From positions 273,299-337,298 of the forward strand of contig JAGYWI010000002.1 of the NCBI GenBank assembly GCA_018606805.1: a stretch of 64,000 nt of DNA, written 5' to 3'. The notes beneath the pieces were generated by a model. That model did no database searches. It worked only from the letters and a program-made list of their open reading frames with translations, and had not been told where the DNA came from. Below, piece after piece: positions 54,535 to 63,274 of the stretch; the first letter of the stretch is position 1, and each line of letters begins with the position of its first letter. A program made the translations under genes and the position numbers. The DNA is from Candidatus Magnetomicrobium cryptolimnococcus. GTDB taxonomy: Bacteria; Nitrospirota; Thermodesulfovibrionia; Thermodesulfovibrionales; Magnetobacteriaceae.

Positions 54535-55182
54535 TTAGTCAGTTAACCTCGTCAGTTCGGAAATATCAGCACTATCAAATGTTGATTGTATGCGGTTTAT
54601 AAATATCCCCATAAGAAATAGCCCGATAAACACATCAAGCAATACGCCCATTTCTACAATTATAGGAACATCGGTGGCAAGTGCCAAAGAAAGTAAAAAT
54701 ATCCCATTTTCAAGCACAAGATAGCCCATTACATGGGTTATTAGTTTTTTTCGTGAAATCATTATAAAAAGCCCTATTATTACTGCTGAAATAGATACGC
54801 CCATTGTTAAAACATCTATGTTACTGTCCTGGCCAACATTTTTCATAATTGCTGCAACAGTAAAAGACCCTATCACTATCAATATCGCCACTATAACTGA
54901 TATGAAATTATCTATATATGCCTCAACTTCTCTGTTGATACCCAAATCTTTTATTATAAAAAATATAAATAGTGGAATAATCGTTGCCTTAACTATCAAT
55001 GTTTCAAAGGCAATAAATACGGAATGAAAAAATCCAAGAGTTTCGGCATGGCTAATTGCTGAAAAAAACAATAATACGCCCTGCACAGATAAGATTTTAA
55101 CGTATGCCCCAAGCCGACTTGTCCCCAATATATATGTCAATGAAGCTCCAAATATAACCACTGCAACGTCATTTAATAACAT
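54535..55182 (-). CDS. hyfE: HyfE-like membrane subunit
   Basis: The 215-aa protein has six TM helices (LLNDVAVVIFGASLTYILG...ITHVMGYLVLENGIFLLSLA). ENGIF with the acidic residue and IVEMGVLLDVFIGLFLMGI are typical of HyfE/NuoK-like subunits. It sits between the hyfC-like and hyfF-like genes, as in hydrogenase-4 operons. Confidence 0.88.
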   Translation of the reverse strand: MLLNDVAVVIFGASLTYILGTSRLGAYVKILSVQGVLLFFSAISHAETLGFFHSVFIAFETLIVKATIIPLFIFFIIKDLGINREVEAYIDNFISVIVAILIVIGSFTVAAIMKNVGQDSNIDVLTMGVSISAVIIGLFIMISRKKLITHVMGYLVLENGIFLLSLALATDVPIIVEMGVLLDVFIGLFLMGIFINRIQSTFDSADISELTRLTD

Positions 55183-55211
55183 AACACTCCTTGATTTTAG
55201 ATGCAGCCATT

Positions 55212-56189
55212 TTATTGTTTATGTCCAAGAAGCAAAATAGCAAGAACGATTAACGCTATTGATGATGCCCCAAGGACAAACTGCGGTACATGAGTCATCC
55301 TAAGCCGTGCCATCACTGACTCAATGGAACCTATGGTTATTGCTACTAATAACATTAAAAATAAATACAGCATAACTGCCGACCACATATATAGTGCTGC
55401 TGGTAAAATTAGTGCAACAATGAGCGTACCTAACATACCGATTTTAAGAGCCGATGCCCATTGTATAAACGCAAGGTCTATACCACTATTGTCAAGCACC
55501 ATGACCTCATGTATCATCGTAAGCTCCAAGTGTGTTGTCGGATCATCAACAGGCAATCTGCTTGCTTCAACTAAAATCATAATGAGAAACACTATATTAC
55601 CACAAACAGCAGCCACAAGAAGCTCTGAATGTGCCCACAGTCTAATAAGTTCAGCTATGGAAACCCCGGCATCATTTATTTTAATATTTTGAAGTAACCC
55701 CGGAATTAAAGAAAATATCTGCGAAAACGACGTATACCCAGTCAGCATAGCCATAGCCCCCATTATTATAAAAAAAGCCGGCTCTATCAATGCTGAAAAT
55801 GTAACCTCACGGCTTGCCCCCATACCTTCAAAACTGCTTCCTGTGTCAAGCGCCCCAAGTACCGTAAAAAACCTGCCAAGCGCTAATATATATGCAAAAA
55901 AAACAAAATCCCCATTAAAATATATTAATGATTCCTTGCCAGCTACAGGTACGACTAATCCCGCACACAACGACGCTACTAAGTTAATCGAGGGCGCTAC
56001 TCTAAAAATAGGAGAAGTTGTCTCACTTATAACTTGGGATTTGTGAAATAACCTGCATATATCATAAATCGGCTGTAATATAGAAGCCCCCTGCCGTCCC
56101 CCCCAAAGAGCCTTTACCTTATTTATAAGGCCGGGCATCAATAGCGCTACAACTATCATTAAGACATACCGTACAGCTGCATCCATCAT
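55212..56189 (-). CDS. hyfC: HyfC/NuoH-like membrane subunit
   Basis: About 325 aa with eight TM helices. RQGASILQPIYDICRLFHK, LDTGSSFEGMGASREVTFS and VEASRLPVDDPTTHLELTMIHEVM are the NuoH/HyfC signatures of the quinone/ion interface helices. ATG 56189 overlaps the hyfB stop as ATGA. The frame is open further upstream (to 56282), but that part has no family similarity. Confidence 0.9.
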   Translation of the reverse strand: MMDAAVRYVLMIVVALLMPGLINKVKALWGGRQGASILQPIYDICRLFHKSQVISETTSPIFRVAPSINLVASLCAGLVVPVAGKESLIYFNGDFVFFAYILALGRFFTVLGALDTGSSFEGMGASREVTFSALIEPAFFIIMGAMAMLTGYTSFSQIFSLIPGLLQNIKINDAGVSIAELIRLWAHSELLVAAVCGNIVFLIMILVEASRLPVDDPTTHLELTMIHEVMVLDNSGIDLAFIQWASALKIGMLGTLIVALILPAALYMWSAVMLYLFLMLLVAITIGSIESVMARLRMTHVPQFVLGASSIALIVLAILLLGHKQ

Positions 56190-58174
56190 AGCCCTAATCT
56201 CCACATCGCAGCAATAGCCATAGCCACAATCGTTAACAATATGTACAACAGGTAATGCCCCGTATAGCCACTTTGTATCCACGAAAATCTGTCAAGTAGC
56301 CATCTAAAGGCATGCCATAATTTATCAATAAATAAGCGCTCAATTAAATCCCCTGCCTTTACCGAATATGAAAGCGCCTTTACAGGAAAAAGCCCATTAG
56401 GCTTTTTAATATTATTATCCATACTTAAAACAGGCTTTGAAAGCCTAGTTAGCGGTTCAGAAAAAGATGCCCCTGTATATTGCATTTTATTACTTACAGC
56501 ACCATAGCCACAACCCCACGTCGCTGCTTTTTGTATCTTCTTATTTTTTAAAACTAAAAATTTAATAAACAGCACTAATGCCAACATAAATATAAAAATA
56601 AGAAACACCCCGGACACCATAGTTGCCGTTTCCAGATTATGCTCATAATAAGGCACACCCATAGATTTTAGCGGGCCTCTAAGCATAATAGTTACCCCAT
56701 GCGGACAAAGACCTATAAAAAGACACATTAACGACAATACCAGCATCGGAAACGTCATCCAAGCGTTACTTTCACTTTTGAATACTATTTTATTATTACG
56801 CGGCTCGCCAAGAAAGACAGTGCCAAACGTCTTTGTAAAGGCAGCAAGGGCTAACGCCCCAGTTAACGCTAACATAGCCAACGTCAGCACACTAACCCCC
56901 ATAAGCAAACCAGCAGCCTTTTGACTTGTTATAATAAAAAAACTATTATAAATCAGAAATTTACTTATAAAACCATTAAATGGCGGAAGCCCTACAATAG
57001 CCAAAGAACCAACCAAAAACAAATACGCCGTCATAGGCATTTTCTTGATAACCCCACCAAGCTTATCCATATCAGTTGTGTATACCTGCGTATACACTGA
57101 GTTAATACCAAAAAAGAGCAATCCTTTGAAAATTGCATGATTTAACACATGAAAGAGCGCACCAGCAAAACCAAAAAAAGCCATCTCCGGCAAATCATAA
57201 GCCAACCCCAACATACCAGCAGCAATAGCAATCCCTATGATACCTGCATTTTCCACACTACTGAAACTTAAAACCTTTTTAACATCATTATGCGAAATAG
57301 CCGTCAAAATCCCAAAAACAGCCGACCCCACCGATATAGCTAGAATAACATACCCACTCCATACCTCAGGCCTTCCCGAAAGCCCCACAATTCGAAGCAA
57401 ACAGTAAACCCCTACAGCCTTCATAACCCCTGCCATAAGCGCTGCCGTTCCACCCGGAGCAGCCGGATACGCATACGGTAACCACGTATGAAACGGTATT
57501 AGACCTATCTTAAATGCAAACCCTATGAAAAACAAGAAAAACACCACCTGCGCTAAAACGCCCCCTGCCTTCATAACCCGCTCTATACCTTCAAAATCAA
57601 AAGTACCACCCTCAATGCCCGCTATTAAAAACGCTACTATTAAAAAAAACGCCCCTACGTGCATTGCGATAATGTACTTAATAGCAACCTCTCTCATATC
57701 CTCTGCATTATGGTGAAAAGACATAACAAAAAATGAGCTAATAGACATTATCTCCCATAAAATCAAAAATGCTATTGCATTGCGCACAGACACAACTAAT
57801 ATCATGGAAACTATAAGTATATTAAAAAAGAAAAAATGCTTGCCACATGACATGCCCTTATTATAAAAATGAAGAAAATAACCATGAGAATATAACATTG
57901 CAATAAAAGCCAAAACTATTATAAGCATAATAAAAAACGCCGAAAGACCATCAACCTCAATTCTTACAATACCAATGGGCATTGACATATTTAAAATGTC
58001 CGTTATGGTTTTATCTGTCATCAAAGGGATTTTAATGAAAGAAAATATGAAAAATGCTGCAAATGCACCAAAAACAATCGAAAAAAGACCAGCCATCTTT
58101 TCACTTTTTTCAAATATAAGCGATAATATACCACCAATCATCAACATCAATACACCAACATATAAACTACACAT
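56186..58174 (-). CDS. hyfB: HyfB/NuoL-like proton-pumping subunit
   Basis: The 662-aa antiporter-type subunit has about 15-16 TM helices. Conserved channel motifs are FLILWEIMSISSFFVMSFH (Glu), FAFKIGLIPFHTWLPYAYPAAPGG (Lys/His) and VLSFSSVENAGIIGIA. The C-terminal amphipathic region (LTRLSKPVLSMDNNIKKPNG) ends in a last TM. It is the first gene of the operon B-C-E-F-G-(H+I); no hyfD or nuo NADH-module gene is present. GGAGGT lies 14 nt before ATG 58174. A poly-purine and hairpin region precede it. Confidence 0.92.
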   Translation of the reverse strand: MCSLYVGVLMLMIGGILSLIFEKSEKMAGLFSIVFGAFAAFFIFSFIKIPLMTDKTITDILNMSMPIGIVRIEVDGLSAFFIMLIIVLAFIAMLYSHGYFLHFYNKGMSCGKHFFFFNILIVSMILVVSVRNAIAFLILWEIMSISSFFVMSFHHNAEDMREVAIKYIIAMHVGAFFLIVAFLIAGIEGGTFDFEGIERVMKAGGVLAQVVFFLFFIGFAFKIGLIPFHTWLPYAYPAAPGGTAALMAGVMKAVGVYCLLRIVGLSGRPEVWSGYVILAISVGSAVFGILTAISHNDVKKVLSFSSVENAGIIGIAIAAGMLGLAYDLPEMAFFGFAGALFHVLNHAIFKGLLFFGINSVYTQVYTTDMDKLGGVIKKMPMTAYLFLVGSLAIVGLPPFNGFISKFLIYNSFFIITSQKAAGLLMGVSVLTLAMLALTGALALAAFTKTFGTVFLGEPRNNKIVFKSESNAWMTFPMLVLSLMCLFIGLCPHGVTIMLRGPLKSMGVPYYEHNLETATMVSGVFLIFIFMLALVLFIKFLVLKNKKIQKAATWGCGYGAVSNKMQYTGASFSEPLTRLSKPVLSMDNNIKKPNGLFPVKALSYSVKAGDLIERLFIDKLWHAFRWLLDRFSWIQSGYTGHYLLYILLTIVAMAIAAMWRLGL

Positions 58175-58247
58175 CTGCCTAAATAAAAACCTCCAAAAAG
58201 AAAATTACAATATACAATATATATAGATAAAAATAAATGTCAAGTTT

Positions 58248-58318
58248 AAAAAAAAAAAAAGAAAAAAGAAAAAAAAAAAAAAGAAAAAAGAAAAAAAAGA
58301 AAAAAAAGAAAGATAGAG
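58248..58318 (+). repeat. poly-purine (A/G) tract
   Basis: About 70 bases of almost only A and G (runs of A broken by single or double G), just upstream of the hyfB-like gene (as poly-pyrimidine on its coding strand). No gene. Confidence 0.9.
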
Positions 58319-58360
58319 GATGCGGGGGAAAACTTTTTAGGCAAAAAGTTTTCCCCCGCA
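58319..58360. repeat. hairpin of the C-run/G-run family
   Basis: GATGCGGGGGAAAACTTTTT pairs with AAAAAGTTTTCCCCCGCA around TAGGC. It lies between divergent hyfB and gpsA. Confidence 0.75.
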
Positions 58361-58560
58361 CCCCTTTTCAAAAACTTTTGTCTCGCAGGCTATTACAGCT
58401 ATCAAATGCTACAATTTGTAACATATTCTTTTGCAAAACAAGTAATAATAATGTAAAATAAAGGATACGCTTTGTATACTCAAGTAAATTAGGTTTGCAA
58501 AAAAATAACGAGTAAAATATGGATTTCCAAATATGGGATTCCAAAAGGGACAAGTCCCAG

Positions 58561-58620
58561 GGAGGGTGTGTAGGCACACCTCCCTGTGCGCCTACGCATC
58601 TTTGGCGGGAGTGTGAGGGC
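58561..58620. repeat. 25-nt-type palindromes before gpsA
   Basis: GGAGGGTGTGTAGGCACACCTCCC and GTGCGCCTACGCATCTTTGGCGGGAGTGTGAGGGCAG. The second part repeats 38440-38470, including the sequence that continues as TGTATTTGTTT. Confidence 0.7.
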
Positions 58621-58700
58621 AGAACCCTCGCTGTGTATTTGTTTCTTTATCATTTTTAATTTTCTGACTTGCTGGCTTTTAATCTTTCTCTGTTTTAGGG

Positions 58701-58706
58701 TACAAT
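58701..58706 (+). promoter_or_regulatory. candidate -10 box for a leaderless gpsA mRNA
   Basis: TACAAT is 8 nt before ATG 58715 with no Shine-Dalgarno in between. Confidence 0.4.
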
Positions 58707-58714
58707 ATAGTACT

Positions 58715-59710
58715 ATGAATTTAATAAACGTAATAGGTGCGGGAGCGTGGGGTAGTGCTTTAGCCAATTTGCTTGCTAGCAAAGGCTATAATGTAACATT
58801 ATGGGTTTATGAGCAACAGGTTATACAGGAAATAGAAACCACTGGTATGAACAGTGTTTATCTGCCGGGTATTTCGTTATCTAAAGGGATAGCTGTAACT
58901 AATGATTTAGCCTTGGCAGTTAAAGATACACGCTACATATTACTAGTGGTGCCAACACAATACGTACGGACAATATTAAAGCAAATAAGCAAATACATTA
59001 ATAGCGAAACTGTCATAATAACAGCCATCAAGGGCATAGAACAGGCAACACTAAAGACGGCTTCGGCAATTATAGAGGAGTTTTTACCAAATAAGATAGC
59101 TGTATTATCCGGTCCTAGTTTTGCTAAAGAGGTGGCTTTTAAAAAACCGACAGCCATAACCCTTGCAATTAAAGATTTGGCGGAAGGGGCGTATCTTCAA
59201 GACATTTTTAACACAGATTATTTCAGGGTTTACACGCATACAGATACGATCGGTACGGAACTTGGAGGAGCTCTTAAAAACGTCATAGCAATAGCCGCCG
59301 GTATTGCTGATGGTCTTCAACTTGGACTAAACGCCCGGGCTGCACTTATAACCCGTGGGCTTTCTGAAATTGTACGGCTTGGGGTTAAGCTTGGGGCTGA
59401 TTTTCGAACATTTTCGGGGCTAAGCGGTCTTGGAGACCTTGTCCTTACCTGTACCGGTGAGCTTTCAAGAAATTACACCGTTGGTGTTAAACTCGGTCAA
59501 GGGTTTGACCTGCAAACAATACTTGCCCATATGAATGCCGTATGTGAAGGGATTAAAACCTCGGCTTCGGCCTATGAGCTATCCAAAAAACATGGCGTTG
59601 AAATGCCCATTGTTGAGCAAGTTTATAAGGTAATACATGAGAACACAAGCCCAGCACTTGCCGTGCAAACGCTTATGGCAAGGCAGTTGAAAACAGAGTT
59701 TTGGATTTAA
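58715..59710 (+). CDS. gpsA: NAD(P)-dependent glycerol-3-phosphate dehydrogenase
   Basis: The 331-aa GpsA makes sn-glycerol-3-phosphate for phospholipids. The Rossmann motif NVIGAGAWGSALANLLA is at the N-terminus. LSGPSFAKEV, the catalytic Lys in GGALKNVIAIAAG and GLSGLGDLVLTC follow at normal spacing. The frame is open 43 codons upstream through repeat DNA, but ATG 58715 gives the family start and length. It is followed by larB 17 nt on and then gspE, suggesting one transcript. Confidence 0.97.
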   Translation: MNLINVIGAGAWGSALANLLASKGYNVTLWVYEQQVIQEIETTGMNSVYLPGISLSKGIAVTNDLALAVKDTRYILLVVPTQYVRTILKQISKYINSETVIITAIKGIEQATLKTASAIIEEFLPNKIAVLSGPSFAKEVAFKKPTAITLAIKDLAEGAYLQDIFNTDYFRVYTHTDTIGTELGGALKNVIAIAAGIADGLQLGLNARAALITRGLSEIVRLGVKLGADFRTFSGLSGLGDLVLTCTGELSRNYTVGVKLGQGFDLQTILAHMNAVCEGIKTSASAYELSKKHGVEMPIVEQVYKVIHENTSPALAVQTLMARQLKTEFWI

Positions 59711-59727
59711 ACATTGTTTAAATATTA

Positions 59728-60471
59728 ATGGACAAACAGCTTATACAATCGTTATTAGAGCAGGTGAAGGCAGGACATACCACTGTGGAGGAAGCCCTTG
59801 TCCGCTTTAGGCATCTACCCTTTGAAGATATGGACTTTGCAAAGGTAGACCACCACAGGCAACTAAGAAATGGCATTATGGAGGTAGTCTATGGGGAATC
59901 GAAACAACCCGATGAGGTTATCGCCATAGCAAGGCACATTTATGATAAAAATAAGAAGGTGCTTATCACAAGAGTATCAGAAGATATTTACAAAGCCCTC
60001 TCCATAGAAGGTTCTACATACCACACGGCCTCGCGTATCATAGAGGCAGGCGCTGCGGATATTAAAAATGGGAGTGTTTTAGTCGTATGTGCCGGGACAT
60101 CTGACATACCGGTAGCGGAAGAGGCTGCCATTACGGCTGCTTTTTTTGGCTCTGCCACAAAGACTATTTATGACATAGGGGTTGCTGGCCTTCATCGGCT
60201 CTTTAAACACATACACTTTTTCGATGAGGCACGCGTTATCGTCGTTGTTGCAGGCATGGAAGGAGCGCTACCTTCTGTTATTGGCGGCTTAACCGATAAA
60301 CCTTTAATAGCAGTGCCCACTTCTGTTGGCTATGGGGCAAGCCTACATGGATTAACAGCACTATTTGCCATGCTTAACTCCTGTGTACCGGGGATCGCCG
60401 TTATGAACATAAATAATGGCTTTGGAGCTGGTTGCCTTGCACACAAAATTAACATGATAGGGTTATCTTAA
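59728..60471 (+). CDS. larB: LarB, nickel-pincer cofactor synthesis (P2CMN synthase)
   Basis: The 247-aa protein resembles PurE-type carboxylases in its C-terminal half (VVCAGTSDIPVAEEAA, VVVAGMEGALPSVIGGL, AVPTSVGYGASLHGLTALFAML) and has the LarB N-terminus (FEDMDFAKVDHHRQLRNGIMEVVYGESK). LarB carboxylates and hydrolyses nicotinate adenine dinucleotide in the first step to the nickel-pincer cofactor of lactate racemase and related enzymes. larC/larE are not in the window, so the user enzyme is unknown. Confidence 0.93.
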   Translation: MDKQLIQSLLEQVKAGHTTVEEALVRFRHLPFEDMDFAKVDHHRQLRNGIMEVVYGESKQPDEVIAIARHIYDKNKKVLITRVSEDIYKALSIEGSTYHTASRIIEAGAADIKNGSVLVVCAGTSDIPVAEEAAITAAFFGSATKTIYDIGVAGLHRLFKHIHFFDEARVIVVVAGMEGALPSVIGGLTDKPLIAVPTSVGYGASLHGLTALFAMLNSCVPGIAVMNINNGFGAGCLAHKINMIGLS

Positions 60472-60479
60472 ATAGTATA

Positions 60480-62300
60480 ATGACAAATGACAAAACTGAA
60501 CCCAAACAGGAAAAACGGCAAAAACGCCTTACCTTAGACCTTGTATTAAAGTTTCTTTATAAAAGAGGATTGATCAATCAAAGCCAATACCAATATATAA
60601 AGGCAAACAGTGAGGCACAAACAAGACAGTTAATAAAACACCAAGAAAACACCTATTCAAAACGCGTGGGGCAGCCGGAGGTTTTGGTGTCGCCTGCTGA
60701 GCTAATTGCTTCACTAAATATAGAAAAAGAGGGGGTTGAGGGCAAATATATAACAGAAGATGAAATTACGCAGCTGATAGCCGAAGAACTTAAAATCCCA
60801 TATATAAAAATAGACCCCTTAAAACTTAAGTTAGATACTGTAACGTCATACATACCACGCCCCTTTGCCCTAAGGCACCTGATAGTGCCACTTGATGAAA
60901 AAGACGGGGTTATTACTATAGCAGTAGCAGACCCGTTTAATCTAGAAGCGGCTAATAGCGCAGCAGTGGCAAAGAAAATTAAAACAACAGTGGTGCTTAG
61001 CTCAAAAGGGGATATTTTAAAGATAATTCGTGAGTTTTTTGGCTTTAGAGCCTCCATAGCAGCAGCCCAACGGGAGATGTCCCCTATCCTTGAACTTGGC
61101 AATCTTGAACAATACGTAAAACTCCGTGGACACAGCGAAATAGAGGCAAACGACCAGCATATAATAAATGCCGTTGATTACTTGTTGCAATATGCCTTTG
61201 ATCAACGGGCTAGCGACATTCACGTGGAACCAAAACGTGAGATGTCACACGTGCGCTTTCGCATAGATGGCGTTATACACTACATATATTCGATGCCAAA
61301 ACCCGTACATGCCCCGGTAGCTTCTAGAATAAAGATGCTCTCACGCATGGATATAGCTGAAAAGCGCCGACCACAAGACGGACGCATAAAGACCCACCAT
61401 AAGGGCAAGGAGCTTGAATTACGCGTTTCAACACTCCCCGTAGCCTTTGGTGAAAAGATTGTTATTAGAATATTTGATCCGGATATTTTGATGCAAAATC
61501 TGGATGAAATCGGCTTTTATGAGCGTGAACTACAGCTTTATAATGCGTTTATAAATAGACCAAACGGCATTATCCTTGTAACTGGCCCAACTGGCAGCGG
61601 TAAAACCACAACCCTATATTCTACACTAAAAATACTTGCGACCCCCGAAGTCAACGTAATAACAATAGAAGACCCCATTGAAATGGTCGTCGAGGACCTA
61701 AACCAAGTTGGCGTTCAATCAGCCGTTGGCGTTACATTTTCAAATATACTGCGCACAATTTTACGCCAAGACCCAGACATAATCATGGTTGGAGAAATCA
61801 GAGACAAAGAAACCGCCGAAAACGCCGTTCAATCAGCCCTAACCGGCCATCTCGTCCTCTCCACACTGCATACAAACGATGCCCCTTCTTCTATTATAAG
61901 GCTACTAGACCTAGGCGTACCCGCTTTTTTAATATCCTCAACACTTATCGGCATAATAGCCCAACGCCTTATGCGCAAAATCTGCCAATACTGTAAAACC
62001 GAAAAACTCCTTACAAAAGAAGAAATCCTATACCTGCAACTCGATAATACTCAAACATACACAGTGTCCTACGGCGAGGGCTGTAACGAATGCCGCGGTA
62101 CCGGATATAAAGGCAGAACTGGGATTTTCGAGGTTATGGAAATCACCGAAAAAGTCAAAAACCTACTTAATGAAAAAGCAGACTTAATATCCATACAAAA
62201 AATCGCTAAAGAAGATGGCATTGTTACACTTAGACAGGCTGCTATTAAAAAAATGCTCGATGGCATTACTACTTATGAGGAAGTTGTCGCTATTACATAA
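60480..62300 (+). CDS. GspE/PilB-family secretion ATPase
   Basis: The 606-aa hexameric ATPase powers type II secretion or type IV pilus assembly. It has an N-terminal MshEN-type domain (ITEDEITQLIAEELKIPYIKI, ALRHLIVPLDEKDGVITIAVADP), then RASDIHVEPKREMSHVRFRIDG, Walker A GPTGSGKTTTLYS, the Asp box ITIEDPIE, Walker B DPDIIMVGEIRD and the His box STLHTNDA. A zinc motif CQYCKTEKLL...CNECRGTGYKGRTG follows. PilB and GspE cannot be told apart here; no pil/gsp partners lie adjacent. It begins 8 nt after larB. Confidence 0.93.
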   Translation: MTNDKTEPKQEKRQKRLTLDLVLKFLYKRGLINQSQYQYIKANSEAQTRQLIKHQENTYSKRVGQPEVLVSPAELIASLNIEKEGVEGKYITEDEITQLIAEELKIPYIKIDPLKLKLDTVTSYIPRPFALRHLIVPLDEKDGVITIAVADPFNLEAANSAAVAKKIKTTVVLSSKGDILKIIREFFGFRASIAAAQREMSPILELGNLEQYVKLRGHSEIEANDQHIINAVDYLLQYAFDQRASDIHVEPKREMSHVRFRIDGVIHYIYSMPKPVHAPVASRIKMLSRMDIAEKRRPQDGRIKTHHKGKELELRVSTLPVAFGEKIVIRIFDPDILMQNLDEIGFYERELQLYNAFINRPNGIILVTGPTGSGKTTTLYSTLKILATPEVNVITIEDPIEMVVEDLNQVGVQSAVGVTFSNILRTILRQDPDIIMVGEIRDKETAENAVQSALTGHLVLSTLHTNDAPSSIIRLLDLGVPAFLISSTLIGIIAQRLMRKICQYCKTEKLLTKEEILYLQLDNTQTYTVSYGEGCNECRGTGYKGRTGIFEVMEITEKVKNLLNEKADLISIQKIAKEDGIVTLRQAAIKKMLDGITTYEEVVAIT

Positions 62301-62321
62301 GGGAAAAAAAGAAAAAGATAG

Positions 62322-62375
62322 AGGATGCGTGGGGAAAAACAGGGAGATGCGCCTTCACACCCTTTTTTTGGCAAA
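62322..62375. repeat. degenerate hairpin repeat
   Basis: GAGGATGCGTGGGGAAAAACAGGGAGATGCGCCTTCACACCC matches the repeat class at 44329, but its arms have decayed. Confidence 0.5.
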
Positions 62376-62610
62376 ATTGGTATAATAATACTGTGAGGAT
62401 TAAAAAATGTCAAAAAAATACGACAAGGTCATTAAAGAGCTATTAAAAGATACGGTAGAGGCTTTGCTTGAAAAGATTACTGGTGTGGATATAAAGAAGG
62501 CTGAGTTATTGGAACCCAAGATGCAAATTACAGATGAACGGGAAGCTGATTTTATCCTAAAGGCGGAGCTAAAAGACAGCAGCCAAGAGATTTATCACAT
62601 AGAATTTCAA

Positions 62611-62635
62611 GGGTGTGTAGGCACACCTCCCTTCA
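62611..62635. repeat. 25-nt palindromic unit inserted in the Rpn gene (copy 1)
   Basis: The 25 nt from GGGTGTGTAGGCACACC to the CTTCA end lies between CAA and ACA codons of YHIEFQ-TNDNN and shifts the frame. TTCAA stands at both junctions. Confidence 0.75.
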
Positions 62636-62737
62636 ACAAACGACAACAACATGGGGTATCGGGAACTGCGCTACTGGGTTTATCTACGGCAGGTTTATAA
62701 ACTGCCTGTTAAACAATATGTGGTATATATCGGCAAG

Positions 62738-62762
62738 TGCGTAGGCGCACTCCCGTAAAAAG
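62738..62762. repeat. 25-nt palindromic unit inserted in the Rpn gene (copy 2)
   Basis: The 25 nt starting TGCGTAGGCGCACTCCCG lie between GGC-AAG and CCT-TTA codons. Without them the frame reads IGKPLKMKSTLEE. Confidence 0.8.
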
Positions 62763-62813
62763 CCTTTAAAGATGAAAAGTACCCTTGAAGAAGATAATAT
62801 AACTTACAGCTAC

Positions 62814-63101
62814 ACAATACCGTTCGGCATAAATATTGTTTAAATAAAATTTCACAAATTTATAACACCTTTCGATTTGATAAGGACAAAGTGTAGATAA
62901 TAAAAATAGGGCAGACACTCGAAAGGTCTGCCCCTACAATACCAGTATTTTTGTAGGGGCGAACCTATGTGTTCGCCCTTAATTTTTGTTACCTATTAAA
63001 TCGAAATGCGCTAATGACAAATAGACTCAAAATAAATACACCATGAAAGTGTTTTTAACTGTAACTATACCATTAGCATAATTAATGCCGAACGGTATTG
63101 T
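62814..63101. mobile_element. 288-bp MITE with target duplication
   Basis: Ends ACAATACCGTTCGGCAT and its complement at 63085-63101 form terminal inverted repeats. ACAGCTAC (8 bp) is duplicated at 62806-62813 and 63102-63109. It interrupts Rpn between SYT and IID codons. No coding capacity. It carries an inner palindrome at 62861-63014. Confidence 0.85.
62861..63014. repeat. inner palindromic repeat, copy 2
   Basis: TATAACACCTTTCGATTTGA pairs with TTAAATCGAAATGCGCTAA across GGGCAGACACTCGAAAGGTCTGCCC and GGGCGAACCTATGTGTTCGCCC hairpins. Same design as 3769-3915, in the reverse order. Confidence 0.7.
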
Positions 63102-63250
63102 ACAGCTACACAATAATAGACATGAAAACTGTTGATTGTGAGAAGTTTTTGTACGCAGATAGACCAGAGGAGGTCATCATTTCTATATTGTGTGATTACA
63201 AGGGTAGAGATGTTAAAATGTTTATAAGGGAGATACTTGAAAGGATAAGG

Positions 63251-63274
63251 TGCGGGGGCGCACTCCCGTTAAAG
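63251..63274. repeat. 24-nt unit inserted in frame in the Rpn gene (copy 3)
   Basis: TGCGGGGGCGCACTCCCGTT and AAAG follow ATAAGG. This codes an extra CGGALPLK between LERIR and ELVKEE. One base shorter than the other copies, so the frame is kept. Confidence 0.75.

Noticed and set aside
58179..58361. Open frame rich in Phe and Lys on the minus strand
   Set aside because: It is a translation of the poly-purine tract and has no protein-like composition.
58586..58714. N-terminal extension of gpsA
   Set aside because: The 43 codons are read from repeat DNA also present at 38424-38500; the GpsA family begins at ATG 58715.
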